Assembly (NCBI GenBank): GCA_023442525.1
Contig: JAEZZA010000010.1
Span: forward strand, 1 to 64,000
DNA from: Bacteroidota bacterium
GTDB lineage: Bacteria > Bacteroidota > Bacteroidia > Bacteroidales > UBA10428
DNA length: 64,000 nucleotides
Direction: 5' to 3'
The translations under genes were made by a program, and so were the position numbers. Of the stretch, positions 27,399-36,306 are shown piece after piece (the first letter of the stretch is position 1; each line of letters begins with the position of its first letter). The notes below the pieces were generated by a model that made no database searches, was not told the origin of the DNA, and was given only the letters and a program-made list of their open reading frames with translations.

Positions 27399-29339
27399 AT
27401 GATTAATCTGAATCCCAGGATACCTGAAGGCCCATTGGCTGAGAAATGGACAAATTATAAAGCATCTCAGAAACTGGTTAATCCGGCCAATAAGAGGAAG
27501 CTGGATATAATTGTTGTTGGTACCGGACTTGCAGGGGCTTCGGCTGCTGCCAGCCTTGGCGAGCTTGGTTTCAATGTCAAGGCATTTTGTTACCAGGACA
27601 GCCCCCGCAGAGCTCACAGTATTGCGGCACAGGGAGGAATTAATGCAGCTAAAAATTATCCCAATGATGGTGATAGCGTATACAGGTTATTCTACGATAC
27701 AATTAAAGGTGGCGACTACCGTGCCAGGGAGGCTAATGTTTACAGGCTTGCCGAGGTGAGCGGAAATATAATCGACCAGTGTGTTGCCCAGGGAGTGCCG
27801 TTTGCGCGCGAATATGGCGGACTGCTCGATAACAGGTCGTTTGGCGGTGCACAGGTATCCCGCACGTTTTATGCAAGGGGACAAACGGGACAACAATTGC
27901 TATTGGGTGCGTATAGTGCGTTAATGCGTCAGATCAATGCAGGAACGGTAAAAATGTATTACCGCAACGAAATGCTCGATCTGGTTATGATCGATGGAAA
28001 GGCAAGGGGAATCATTACCCGCGACCTGGTAACCGGGCAGATACAGCGTCATTCGGCCCATGCTGTTGTTTTAGCTACAGGTGGTTACGGTAGAGCATTC
28101 TTTTTGTCGACTAATGCAATGGGATCGAATGGCAGCGCGGTATGGCAGGTGTATAAAAGGGGTGCTTGTTTTGCCAACCCGGCTTTTGTACAGATACATC
28201 CTACATGTATTCCGGTTCACGGAAGCTATCAGTCGAAACTCACCCTGATGAGCGAAAGTCTCAGGAACGACGGCAGGATATGGGTACCCAAAAAGAAGGA
28301 AGACGCAGAGGCTCTTCGTGAGGGACGTCTGAAACCCAATGATATTGCTGAAGAAGACAGAGATTATTATCTCGAAAGAAGATATCCGGCGTTTGGAAAC
28401 CTGGTACCACGTGATGTGGCATCTCGCGCTGCAAAGGAAAGATGCGATGCCGGTTACGGGGTGGGTTCAGGACTGGCTGTATACCTTGATTTCAGAGATG
28501 CCATCAACCGTCTCGGAAGAGATGTTATTGAAGCCAGATATGGCAACCTTTTCCAGATGTATGAAAAAATTGTTGATGACGATCCCTACCAGACGCCCAT
28601 GATGATTTATCCTGCCATCCATTATTGTATGGGAGGCATTTGGGTTGATTATGAATTGATGACCACTATTCCGGGACTGTTTTCAATAGGCGAGTGTAAT
28701 TTCTCCGATCATGGTGCAAACAGGCTGGGAGCTTCGGCCCTGATGCAGGGTCTTGCCGATGGATATTTCATTCTTCCTTATACAATCCAAAATTACCTGT
28801 CGGCTGAAATATTAACGCCCAGGATACCTGTTAACCATCCGTCGTTTGATGAGGCCGAGAACCAGGTGCACGAACGTCTTTCCAAACTGCTTGGTATTAA
28901 TGGTACCCAGTCGGTTGATTTGTTGCACCGTAAGTTTGGTCTCCGGCTCTGGGAACTGGTTGGAATGAGCCGTACAAAAGACGGACTTGGCCAGGCAGTA
29001 AAAGATTTCAGTCAGCTAAAACAGGAATTCTGGAATGATCTACGCATACCCGGTAAAAAAGACGAACTGAACCAGGAGCTGGAAAAGGCTGCGAGAGTTG
29101 CCGACTTTATTGAAATGGGTGAACTCATGGCCATCGACGCTTTGATGAGAGAAGAATCGTGCGGAGGACACTTCAGGGAAGAGTATCAAACCGAAGATGG
29201 TGAAGCACTCAGAAACGATAACAATTTCATGTTTGTTGGCGCATGGGAGTTTAAGGGAAATGACAAAGAACCGGAACTTCACCGCGAACCGTTGAATTAT
29301 GAATTTATAAAGGTTCAAAGCAGGAATTACAAAATTTAA
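27399..29339 (+). CDS. sdhA: Succinate dehydrogenase/fumarate reductase flavoprotein subunit
   Basis: A 646-residue FAD-binding catalytic subunit, which interconverts succinate and fumarate. Motifs: the dinucleotide fold IIVVGTGLAGASAAASL, the covalent-flavin segment RAHSIAAQGGINAA with its His, FVQIHPTCIP, the active-site region LVPRDVASRAAKERC, HYCMGGIWVDY and the second FAD motif DHGANRLGASALMQGLADGY. Length is typical for the Bacteroidetes enzyme. It lies between sdhC and sdhB, with 18- and 5-base gaps, forming one transcription unit. Confidence 0.96.
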   Translation: MINLNPRIPEGPLAEKWTNYKASQKLVNPANKRKLDIIVVGTGLAGASAAASLGELGFNVKAFCYQDSPRRAHSIAAQGGINAAKNYPNDGDSVYRLFYDTIKGGDYRAREANVYRLAEVSGNIIDQCVAQGVPFAREYGGLLDNRSFGGAQVSRTFYARGQTGQQLLLGAYSALMRQINAGTVKMYYRNEMLDLVMIDGKARGIITRDLVTGQIQRHSAHAVVLATGGYGRAFFLSTNAMGSNGSAVWQVYKRGACFANPAFVQIHPTCIPVHGSYQSKLTLMSESLRNDGRIWVPKKKEDAEALREGRLKPNDIAEEDRDYYLERRYPAFGNLVPRDVASRAAKERCDAGYGVGSGLAVYLDFRDAINRLGRDVIEARYGNLFQMYEKIVDDDPYQTPMMIYPAIHYCMGGIWVDYELMTTIPGLFSIGECNFSDHGANRLGASALMQGLADGYFILPYTIQNYLSAEILTPRIPVNHPSFDEAENQVHERLSKLLGINGTQSVDLLHRKFGLRLWELVGMSRTKDGLGQAVKDFSQLKQEFWNDLRIPGKKDELNQELEKAARVADFIEMGELMAIDALMREESCGGHFREEYQTEDGEALRNDNNFMFVGAWEFKGNDKEPELHREPLNYEFIKVQSRNYKI

Positions 29340-29344
29340 GAGTT

Positions 29345-30085
29345 ATGGATTTTACATTAAAAATATGGAGGCAGGAAAACAGCTCTGCCCGGGGAAAATT
29401 TGAAACATACCAGGTAAGCGATATATCCCCGGATTGTTCATTCCTGGAGATGCTTGATATACTGAATCAGGAACTCATTAATAAGGTTGAAACACCGGTT
29501 TGCTTTGATCACGACTGCCGTGAAGGAATTTGTGGTGCATGCGGATTATATATTAACGGACGCCCACACGGACCTGACAGCGGAATTACAACCTGCCAGC
29601 TTCACATGCGGAAATTCGGTGATAAAGACACGATAGTTATTGAACCCTGGCGTGCCAAGCCTTTCCCGGTGATTAAAGATCTGATTGTTGATCGCTCAGC
29701 ACTGGATAAAATTATTCAGGCAGGCGGGTATATTTCGGTAAGTACCGGCGGTGTACCCGATGCCAATGCCATCCCGGTTCCACGTGAACGCGCTGAAACG
29801 GCAATGGATGCAGCTGCATGCATCGGGTGTGGCGCCTGCGTGGCTGCCTGCAAGAATGCTTCGGCCATGCTGTTTGTTGCAGCCAAGGTTTCACATTTTG
29901 CAAACCTCCCCCAGGGACGCATAGAAGCTAAAGAACGTGCTCTACGGATGGTTGCAAAAATGGATGAACTGGGTTTCGGGAATTGTACAAACACCGGAGC
30001 CTGCGAAGCGGAATGTCCCAAGGAGATATCATTATCGCATATTGCCCGTCTTAACAGAGAATATTTGAGCGCTAAACTAACCTGA
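29345..30085 (+). CDS. sdhB: Succinate dehydrogenase/fumarate reductase iron-sulfur subunit
   Basis: A 246-residue protein relaying electrons between the flavin and the cytochrome subunit. The [2Fe-2S] cluster ligands are in DHDCREGICGACGLYI and the later TCQLH. The C-terminal ferredoxin domain has CIGCGACVAAC, matching the [4Fe-4S] centre, and CTNTGACEAECPKEI for the remaining cluster ligands. It completes sdhCAB. Its stop at 30085 directly abuts the stop of the convergent SiaB-like gene, with no intergenic base. Confidence 0.95.
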   Translation: MDFTLKIWRQENSSARGKFETYQVSDISPDCSFLEMLDILNQELINKVETPVCFDHDCREGICGACGLYINGRPHGPDSGITTCQLHMRKFGDKDTIVIEPWRAKPFPVIKDLIVDRSALDKIIQAGGYISVSTGGVPDANAIPVPRERAETAMDAAACIGCGACVAACKNASAMLFVAAKVSHFANLPQGRIEAKERALRMVAKMDELGFGNCTNTGACEAECPKEISLSHIARLNREYLSAKLT

Positions 30086-30631
30086 TCAGTCTTCGGCAGG
30101 GGATTCGGTCGATTCCTTGCCTGTTGTGGCAGAAATAATAAAGTAATCGTTTTGTTGCTGATCGGATACAATCTGAATATCCAGTTTGTTTCCGCTTATT
30201 ATACTGGTCTGAATAAGTCCTATCTGTGCACCTGTATCCCTTTCGAGAGCCTGCGACCGGATATCCCTTTTCAGCTTTCTTAACTGCTCATTATCAAATG
30301 AATTAATTTCATTGCAATACTGAATGAGCTTTTCAGAATGCGCCGGAAGTATGCGATTACCTGTTGTTACCTTCATATAATCATCAAAATCCTGCACCGA
30401 TACCCAACCGCAGCCGCACGATACACCACTCTTAACATTTACGACCTCGGCAGAATAATACGATACATTTTGTGTAAGCTCCATAAAGATCCTGAAAATC
30501 TTCTGCACAATCCGAAAGTCTATTTCCGGTAATAGCCTGATCTGATTACCAAGAATAGAGATCAGATTTACAGTGAAGGCACCTTTATAGATCATCAGGG
30601 ATTTTTCCTGGTTTTCAACTGGTATGTTCAT
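30086..30631 (-). CDS. SiaB-like protein (DUF6272 family), orphan
   Basis: A 181-residue protein resembling the SiaB-like kinase at 50103 in length and layout. The N-terminal segment with FTVNLISILGNQIRLLPE matches the corresponding part of SiaB; RIFMELTQNVSYYSAE carries the E..QN pattern of a GHKL N-box; and DTGAQIGLIQTS lines up with the G-box of the other copy (GGAGLGFIDIKR). It carries an unusual Cys pair (SGVSCGCGW). No SiaA- or SiaC-like gene is nearby, so its partner is unknown. Weakened glycine motifs leave open a non-catalytic role. Family assignment is by eye. Confidence 0.7.
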   Translation of the reverse strand: MNIPVENQEKSLMIYKGAFTVNLISILGNQIRLLPEIDFRIVQKIFRIFMELTQNVSYYSAEVVNVKSGVSCGCGWVSVQDFDDYMKVTTGNRILPAHSEKLIQYCNEINSFDNEQLRKLKRDIRSQALERDTGAQIGLIQTSIISGNKLDIQIVSDQQQNDYFIISATTGKESTESPAED

Positions 30632-30679
30632 TGAACGTGATTGAAATTAAATGCGGTATGAATTTAATGATTTTGATGG

Positions 30680-32359
30680 TTATTTCTTGACAACCGAAAT
30701 AACTTTCTTTACTTTTTTGATTTCGCCTTTACTATTAAAGAATGCTGCATATACAAGGTAAGTGCCCGGAGCAACCACGTCCCCATTGTCGGAACATCCA
30801 TTCCACTTAAATACTTCTCCTGTACCTGTCAGCTTATTGGAAACAATGGTTCTGATCTTTTGTCCGTTCAGGTTAAAAATAGTTATATCTCCCGTCCAGC
30901 CCGGTTCAGATAAATAAATACTAAAATTCACTTCATCATCAATACCATCACCATCAGGAGAAATGATTTCAGACGACAAAGCGAAAACTTCATCATTCTC
31001 GGTTTTATGCTGGGAATTCTTCTTACCGGGTGTTCCGAACCCCGAGGCATACGATGCGGAATGCCAGTTCGAAGGATCCCCTGATGACTTTTCGGTGCTT
31101 ATTCTCTCCAGGGATATACCGGCTGTGGAGGTCAACATCGGATGATGTTTTTCCCTGTTATAATAACATTCGTCAATAACCTGCCCTGTTGTATCTTGCA
31201 AAATCAACAGTGCTCCGGCATCGGGCAGGGCAAACAGATTGTCACATTCTATTATGGTTACCGGATTCATTCCCGCAAAATTTGAGGCCAGTATGTCGCT
31301 GTTACGACATATTACTCTGTATTCATCCGGGAAGAGAGAGGCGGGGTTTTCTGTTATGCGGATGGATTTCTCAATTACATTGTTTTCTCCGCCTATGGCA
31401 AGTTTAATAGTAGCCAGATCAATGACCTTATTGCTACGGTTGTAAATTTCGACATATTCAATTCGGTTCCCTGCCTCAAACAGCACTTCGTTAATCACCA
31501 AATCCAATAATTCTGCCGGTTCTGTTTCTGCAAAACGGGCAAACAAACCATCGTCAGGATGATTCCCTGCGCAATCCTTCAATTCCTTTAATACGGTTAC
31601 ACGGTAAATTATACCCGGTTTAAAGGGAACACTGTATTTCAGAATAATATCAGTAAAAAACGGTTCCACCGGATGCGCCGATTCGGGATGGTAGAAGCCC
31701 TGATCAACAGAAAACAGATGTGATTTATATGCATCGGTATAATAAAGGGGTTCATTAAAATGTAAAAGTACAGCTGTATCCGTACACATCGTGGCGTGCA
31801 TAATAAAGGGAGCCTGACGGTCGGGATTGATTCGTGCTGATGAATTTTTACGACCCGGAGTGCCGCCCGATAAATCGGATGAAGCCTGCCAATTACTTCT
31901 CCCTCCGCAGGGATTACCGGTATCAATCATTTCGAGCGACCAACCGCCATCATCCTTTTCCTTATTGTTATACCAATTATCGGTGAAACTTACAGAATGG
32001 ATCACCTGATCGAATTTGGTCCTTAGCGTTATAGTCTGTCCCGTATTGGTAACCGGCTTCATACCAACCGCCAGATATTCAGCCGGCAACAATAACGTAT
32101 CCGGCAAAATATGTGTCCTCTTTCCTGCCGTAATCTTCCAACCCGAAAGATTTACCCCCTCTGACGACCGGTTAAATAATTCAATGTACTCCTCATCGGG
32201 TAAGCTTTGAACCGGTGTCGGGTCGGCCATAATCTCAGAAATGATTACACAAAAGGGTTCATAAATTTCGGGCTGACCAAATACTGTAGCAGAGAGGGTT
32301 TTAAATGAAAAGTTGACAGATACGAGGAAAATAAATTTTACGAAATTTCTTAAAGTCAT
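30680..32359 (-). CDS. Secreted protein with lamin-tail domains and a FlgD-like C-terminal domain
   Basis: A ~559-residue exported protein. From ATG at 32359 it has a signal sequence (RNFVKFIFLVSVNFSF...); a TTG 60 bases upstream is less likely. A first lamin-tail domain follows (VIISEIMADPTP, DEEYIELFNRSSEGVNLSGW), then an Ig-like segment, a second lamin-tail domain (DLVINEVLFEAGNRIEYVEI, YNRSNKVIDL), and a C-terminal FlgD-Ig/T9SS-like domain (FSIYLSEPGWTGDITIFN, KWNGCSDNGDVVAPGTYLVY, KKVISVVKK). The last domain resembles C-terminal regions of T9SS cargo, suggesting surface secretion. No enzymatic domain is seen, so a structural or adhesive role is possible. Confidence 0.8.
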   Translation of the reverse strand: MTLRNFVKFIFLVSVNFSFKTLSATVFGQPEIYEPFCVIISEIMADPTPVQSLPDEEYIELFNRSSEGVNLSGWKITAGKRTHILPDTLLLPAEYLAVGMKPVTNTGQTITLRTKFDQVIHSVSFTDNWYNNKEKDDGGWSLEMIDTGNPCGGRSNWQASSDLSGGTPGRKNSSARINPDRQAPFIMHATMCTDTAVLLHFNEPLYYTDAYKSHLFSVDQGFYHPESAHPVEPFFTDIILKYSVPFKPGIIYRVTVLKELKDCAGNHPDDGLFARFAETEPAELLDLVINEVLFEAGNRIEYVEIYNRSNKVIDLATIKLAIGGENNVIEKSIRITENPASLFPDEYRVICRNSDILASNFAGMNPVTIIECDNLFALPDAGALLILQDTTGQVIDECYYNREKHHPMLTSTAGISLERISTEKSSGDPSNWHSASYASGFGTPGKKNSQHKTENDEVFALSSEIISPDGDGIDDEVNFSIYLSEPGWTGDITIFNLNGQKIRTIVSNKLTGTGEVFKWNGCSDNGDVVAPGTYLVYAAFFNSKGEIKKVKKVISVVKK

Positions 32360-32616
32360 TTTTTTTGCGAATTTTGCATCTGACAATGGGAAATTTAGTC
32401 CATTGTAAAGACAATTCAAAGAGAATGTTACAGAAGATTGTTTGCTTCGGCGGTACTAAGGACAAGAAGATGAAGTCCAAGCGGTTTACCTCTGTCAGGT
32501 AAGTTGCAGAATCATCATCAGCATATCCTTATTATCCCTGCAAGTGAAACCAAATAATCTTTTGAAATGTTCTCTTTTTTTATACAGTATATTATAACAT
32601 TATAAATCTCACAAAT
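32360..32616. other. Divergent intergenic region upstream of asd
   Basis: The 257-base gap between the lamin-tail gene and asd contains a possible 25-codon ORF (ATG 32425 to TAA 32502, KDKKMKSKRF core) of unknown status, and an AT-rich stretch just before asd. No clean promoter pair was found. Confidence 0.4.
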
Positions 32617-33606
32617 ATGAAAGTTGCTGTTGTCGGCGCCACTGGCCTTGTAGGAACCCAAATGATCAAGGTTCTCCAGGATCGTTGTTTTCCTGTAACT
32701 GAATTTTATCCTGTTGCTTCGGAAAAATCCATAGGTAAGGTAGTAAAATTCAATGGTAAAGAATATAAGGTAATCGGAATGCCGGAGGCTATTGATAAGA
32801 AGCCCGACATCGCTATATTTTCCGCAGGCGGCGGCACTTCAAAGGAATGGGCTCCAAAATTCGCCGCTGTAGGGACTACGGTTGTTGATAACTCATCGGC
32901 ATGGAGAATGGAACCTCAGATACCACTTGTTGTTCCTGAGGTCAATGCCCATGTATTAACCAGAAATGACAAGATCATTGCGAATCCAAACTGTTCCACA
33001 ATCCAGATGGTTGTTGCCTTGTCGGGATTACACAAGACATACAAGATTAAAAGGATAGTTGTTTCAACCTATCAGTCGGTTACCGGTACCGGTAAAAAGG
33101 CCGTCGATCAGCTGATGAATGAGCGCGAAGGTCGAAATGGTGTAATGGCCTACCCGCACAAAATCGACATGAATGTTCTGCCTCACATTGATGTTTTCCT
33201 TGACAACGGATATACCAAGGAAGAGATGAAAATGGTGAACGAAACAAAGAAGATCATGGAAGATGATTCTATCCGGGTTACTGCAACCACTGTGAGGGTG
33301 CCTGTGGTAGGCGGACATTCGGAGGCCGTGAATGTGGAATTTGAAAAGGATTTTGATCTGGATGAAATTCGGAATATCTTATCCCGGACATCAGGCGTGA
33401 TAGTAATGGACGATCCTAAGAACAATGTGTATCCCATGCCCACCGTATCGCATAATAGGGATGAAGTTTTTGTCGGCCGTCTTCGACGTGACGAATCACA
33501 GGCCAATACACTGAATATGTGGGTTGTTTCGGATAACCTTCGTAAAGGTGCTGCCACCAATGCAGTTCAGATAGCCGAATATCTTATTGAAAACAAACTG
33601 ATCTGA
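32617..33606 (+). CDS. asd: Aspartate-semialdehyde dehydrogenase
   Basis: A 329-residue cytoplasmic enzyme that makes aspartate semialdehyde from aspartyl phosphate with NADPH, feeding lysine/diaminopimelate, threonine and methionine synthesis. It starts with the nucleotide-binding loop VAVVGATGLVGTQMI. The catalytic cysteine is in IANPNCSTIQMV, and the substrate-binding region follows in VSTYQSVTGTGKKAVDQL. A late VPVVGGHSEAVNVEF segment carries the His and Arg/Glu pattern of the dimerisation domain. The length fits the shorter USG-1/bacterial Asd type. It is transcribed alone and converges with hflX (14-base gap). Confidence 0.95.
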   Translation: MKVAVVGATGLVGTQMIKVLQDRCFPVTEFYPVASEKSIGKVVKFNGKEYKVIGMPEAIDKKPDIAIFSAGGGTSKEWAPKFAAVGTTVVDNSSAWRMEPQIPLVVPEVNAHVLTRNDKIIANPNCSTIQMVVALSGLHKTYKIKRIVVSTYQSVTGTGKKAVDQLMNEREGRNGVMAYPHKIDMNVLPHIDVFLDNGYTKEEMKMVNETKKIMEDDSIRVTATTVRVPVVGGHSEAVNVEFEKDFDLDEIRNILSRTSGVIVMDDPKNNVYPMPTVSHNRDEVFVGRLRRDESQANTLNMWVVSDNLRKGAATNAVQIAEYLIENKLI

Positions 33607-33620
33607 TCTCAGCCGTTCAT

Positions 33621-34814
33621 TCAGGGATACAGGAAATCATCGTAGGGATAACGGGTGATGTGGATAGTTTTGACCTTCTCATAAAGAAGTTCTTTCAGTT
33701 CATCTATATGCTCTTTTTTCAGGGCTGAAATAAAGATCGAAGGAGAATTTGTCTTGGCTATCCAGCTGTTTTTTAGTTCTTCGAGAGTCAGATTTTCTTT
33801 GTGCCGGGGCGAAAGGTCGTCTTCATCCAGCCTTACAAAAGTATAGGCGTCGGTTTTGTTGAAAACTACGATTACCGGCTTATCAGCAGCTCCTATTTCC
33901 TGTAATGTCTGGTTTACTACAGCAATCTGTTCTTCAAATCCGGGATGAGAGATATCCACTACGTGAACCAGGAGATCGGATTCACGCAATTCATCGAGTG
34001 TTGACTTGAACGATTCTACAAGATGATGGGGCAGCTTACGAATGAATCCGACAGTATCGGACAGCAAAAAGGGCAGGTTCCCTATCACAACTTTGCGAAC
34101 TGTGGCGTCGAGTGTGGCAAATAATTTGTTTTCGGCAAACACTTCCGACTTGCTGAGCAGGTTCATGAGTGTGGATTTACCCACGTTGGTATAACCAACG
34201 AGTGCAACACGGACGAGCTTTCCGCGATTTTTCCGCTGTGTAACCATCTGCTTGTCGATTTTTTCGAGCTGATCTTTTAGCAATGATATTTTGGTGCGGA
34301 TTATACGGCGGTCGGTTTCTATTTCAGTTTCTCCGGGACCTCTGAGACCGATACCACCCCGTTGTCTTTCAAGGTGCGTCCACATACCGGCCAGTCGTGG
34401 CAGCAGGTATTCATACTGTGCAAGTTCAACCTGTGTTTTGGCATACGCCGTTTTAGCGCGTTTGGCAAAAATATCCAGGATCAGATTAGTCCGGTCAAGG
34501 GTCCGGATTCCCGTTTCCTTTTCAATATTTCGAACCTGGCTTGGAGTAAGCTCATCATCGAAGACAATGATGTCGGTGGGGTTTTCAACTGTGAATTGCC
34601 GAATTTCTTCCAGTTTACCACTTCCAATATAGGTACGGGTATTTGGGGATTCAAGCCGCTGAATAAATGATTTCAGAGGCACTGCACCTGCAGTGTCAAG
34701 CAGAAAGGCCAGCTCTTCGAGATACTCCTTTACCTGCTGCAGGGGCTGATCGCCCGAAGCAACACCAACAAGTACTGCTTTTTCGGAATGATTGCTGTTA
34801 ATAATTGCTCCCAT
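33621..34814 (-). CDS. hflX: GTPase HflX (ribosome-associated)
   Basis: A 397-residue GTPase that binds the 50S subunit and helps to rescue or split stalled ribosomes. The N-terminal HflX domain shows RTYIGSGKLEEI and RNIEKETGIRTLDRTNLIL, then RLAGMWTHLERQRGGIGLRGPGE, the family's signature glycine-rich segment. The G domain has VALVGYTNVGKSTLMN (G1), DTVGFIRKLP (G3), VFNKTD (G4) and FISALK (G5). The frame starts at ATG 34814. A TATTTTTG box lies upstream on the minus strand (34849-34856), inside the gap to the next gene. Confidence 0.94.
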   Translation of the reverse strand: MGAIINSNHSEKAVLVGVASGDQPLQQVKEYLEELAFLLDTAGAVPLKSFIQRLESPNTRTYIGSGKLEEIRQFTVENPTDIIVFDDELTPSQVRNIEKETGIRTLDRTNLILDIFAKRAKTAYAKTQVELAQYEYLLPRLAGMWTHLERQRGGIGLRGPGETEIETDRRIIRTKISLLKDQLEKIDKQMVTQRKNRGKLVRVALVGYTNVGKSTLMNLLSKSEVFAENKLFATLDATVRKVVIGNLPFLLSDTVGFIRKLPHHLVESFKSTLDELRESDLLVHVVDISHPGFEEQIAVVNQTLQEIGAADKPVIVVFNKTDAYTFVRLDEDDLSPRHKENLTLEELKNSWIAKTNSPSIFISALKKEHIDELKELLYEKVKTIHITRYPYDDFLYP

Positions 34815-34848
34815 ATTGCGGCAAAAAATCTGCGCGTTTTAAAGGGAG

Positions 34849-34856
34849 CAAAAATA
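34849..34856 (-). promoter_or_regulatory. Putative -7 box for hflX
   Basis: The minus strand reads TATTTTTG, a match to TAnnTTTG, 35 bases before the hflX ATG. No good -33 box is present at the right spacing. Confidence 0.35.
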
Positions 34857-34873
34857 CAGAAAAAGGAATATAA

Positions 34874-36046
34874 TTACCTTAATATGCCCCGGTTATAACT
34901 GATTGCCTCGTGAATGGATTGCTTCAACGCCTCGGTACAATCGAGGATCATCTGGATATCCGGAGGGAATGGTACTTTCTCGGCTTCTACTGTTTTACGT
35001 GTTTCAGGCGAAAGAGCATTAATATCACCAATAGCACGGGCTGATACGTATTCAAAATGAGTACCGGCAGCTATCGGTTGCCTTTTCAGCAATGCTTCGG
35101 GATTTGCCGAAAGAAATTCGATTTCACCGGTGATGTTGCAATCCTTCATTTGCCGGGTTTCAACAACCGTGCATTGAATCTCCTTATACTTTTTCAACCT
35201 TATATCATTGCCTGCAGTATCTTTCATAACATTCCCCCTGGCATCAAGAACATACTCAAAGCCGTCGTCGATCTTTTTCTTTTCGATAAAATCGCGATCC
35301 TTGGTAAGATCAGGTGAGACGTTTATTGCCTGAAGCACAATGTCGATATAATAGTCGTATTTGACCTTGTTATCCAGCTTTCGGGTGTAATATTCAACCC
35401 ATTCACTGTTTAATTCGCGGGCATTGACGGCAATAAGCCCGTCGGTAAATTCCTGTGGGAGATTAATAATGGTTTTGTTAACTACACCAACCAGTACCCG
35501 GCTTGTACCCATATATTTGGCTTCACCAATGATCTGATCCAGATCATAATATGAATCACCCGAGTAATTCTTTGCTTTTAAAAGTTCGTAATAGGCCTGC
35601 CTGAACGATTCCTTATCGTTATTTTCCATAAGCTTGCGGCCATGGGTATTATAGTAGTCGGCAGCCTTTCTTTTGGCGGCTACGATTTCGGCATCATAAT
35701 CAACATACTCATATTGGATGGTCTGATTTCCGATATGCAAGGGCAATACCCGGCGAACCGATGCCTGCCTGTTTTTCAGATTACTGTAAAGACTAAGCAT
35801 TTCATCCCACGTGTTGGGATTATTCTCGATTTTCAGGTACTTGATCCGGTCCAAGTCGCGTTCATTTGCCAGCTTATAGGCTTTATCGAGCATTTCGGCA
35901 TCTTCACTGCTATCGGGTTTTTTGATCAGGTTTTTAACTGATTTTTCGATAATACCGTCATAATTTCCCTTTTGTAGAAGCTTTTCAGGAGATGAACAGC
36001 CGGATAGTATCAAAATGGAAAGTAAAATTCCGTAAATCTTTTTCAT
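34874..36046 (-). CDS. Lipoprotein of unknown function
   Basis: A 390-residue lipoprotein: a short signal with lipobox LSGC (Cys17), then SSPEKLLQKGNYDGIIEKSV, a TPR-like opening. The remaining sequence is mixed helix and sheet without membrane segments; VLVGVVNKTIINLPQEF and VSARAIGDINALSPETR look like core strands. I do not recognise a named domain. It would sit in the periplasm or outer membrane. It is transcribed alone, leftward, away from the tRNA gene. Confidence 0.8.
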   Translation of the reverse strand: MKKIYGILLSILILSGCSSPEKLLQKGNYDGIIEKSVKNLIKKPDSSEDAEMLDKAYKLANERDLDRIKYLKIENNPNTWDEMLSLYSNLKNRQASVRRVLPLHIGNQTIQYEYVDYDAEIVAAKRKAADYYNTHGRKLMENNDKESFRQAYYELLKAKNYSGDSYYDLDQIIGEAKYMGTSRVLVGVVNKTIINLPQEFTDGLIAVNARELNSEWVEYYTRKLDNKVKYDYYIDIVLQAINVSPDLTKDRDFIEKKKIDDGFEYVLDARGNVMKDTAGNDIRLKKYKEIQCTVVETRQMKDCNITGEIEFLSANPEALLKRQPIAAGTHFEYVSARAIGDINALSPETRKTVEAEKVPFPPDIQMILDCTEALKQSIHEAISYNRGILR

Positions 36047-36127
36047 GTGCTAATAATTTTAAAACAACCGTATTTACTGGTTATGGCTGGTATCATTTAC
36101 TTAATACGAGAAAAATTGAAATAGGTT

Positions 36128-36159
36128 TTTGCACAGATAGGTTAAATTTAATACTTTTG
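36128..36159 (+). promoter_or_regulatory. Promoter of the tRNA-Ala gene
   Basis: TTTG (36128-36131), a spacer of exactly 20 bases and TACTTTTG (36152-36159) match the Bacteroidetes primary sigma consensus TTTG-N19-21-TAnnTTTG at every defined position. Transcription would begin about 20 bases before the tRNA at 36188. Confidence 0.85.
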
Positions 36160-36187
36160 CGACCACAAGTTATTTAATGTTTTGTAC

Positions 36188-36261
36188 GGGGAATTAGCTC
36201 AGTTGGCTAGAGCGATTGCATGGCATGCAATAGGTCAGGGGTTCGACTCCCCTATTCTCCA
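36188..36261 (+). tRNA. tRNA-Ala (GGC anticodon)
   Basis: A 74-base cloverleaf: acceptor GGGGAAT pairs with ATTCTCC (one G-T pair); D-arm GCTC/GAGC; anticodon stem ATTGC/GCAAT around loop ATGGCAT, anticodon GGC; T-arm AGGGG TTCGACT CCCCT. The 3' CCA is not encoded (the gene ends with discriminator A followed by CAAAA). It decodes GCC/GCU. It has its own promoter at 36128-36159 and its own terminator at 36263-36291. Confidence 0.97.
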
Positions 36262-36262
36262 C

Positions 36263-36291
36263 AAAAAAACCCGGCTCAACCGGGTTTTTTT
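36263..36291 (+). terminator. Intrinsic terminator of tRNA-Ala
   Basis: CCCGG/CCGGG stem with loop CTCAA, extended by A-tract/T-tract pairing (left arm 36263-36274, right arm 36280-36291), ending in a run of seven T. It starts two bases after the tRNA and could also serve the convergent TPR gene on the other strand. Confidence 0.9.
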
Positions 36292-36306
36292 GTTTTTATA
36301 CACATA

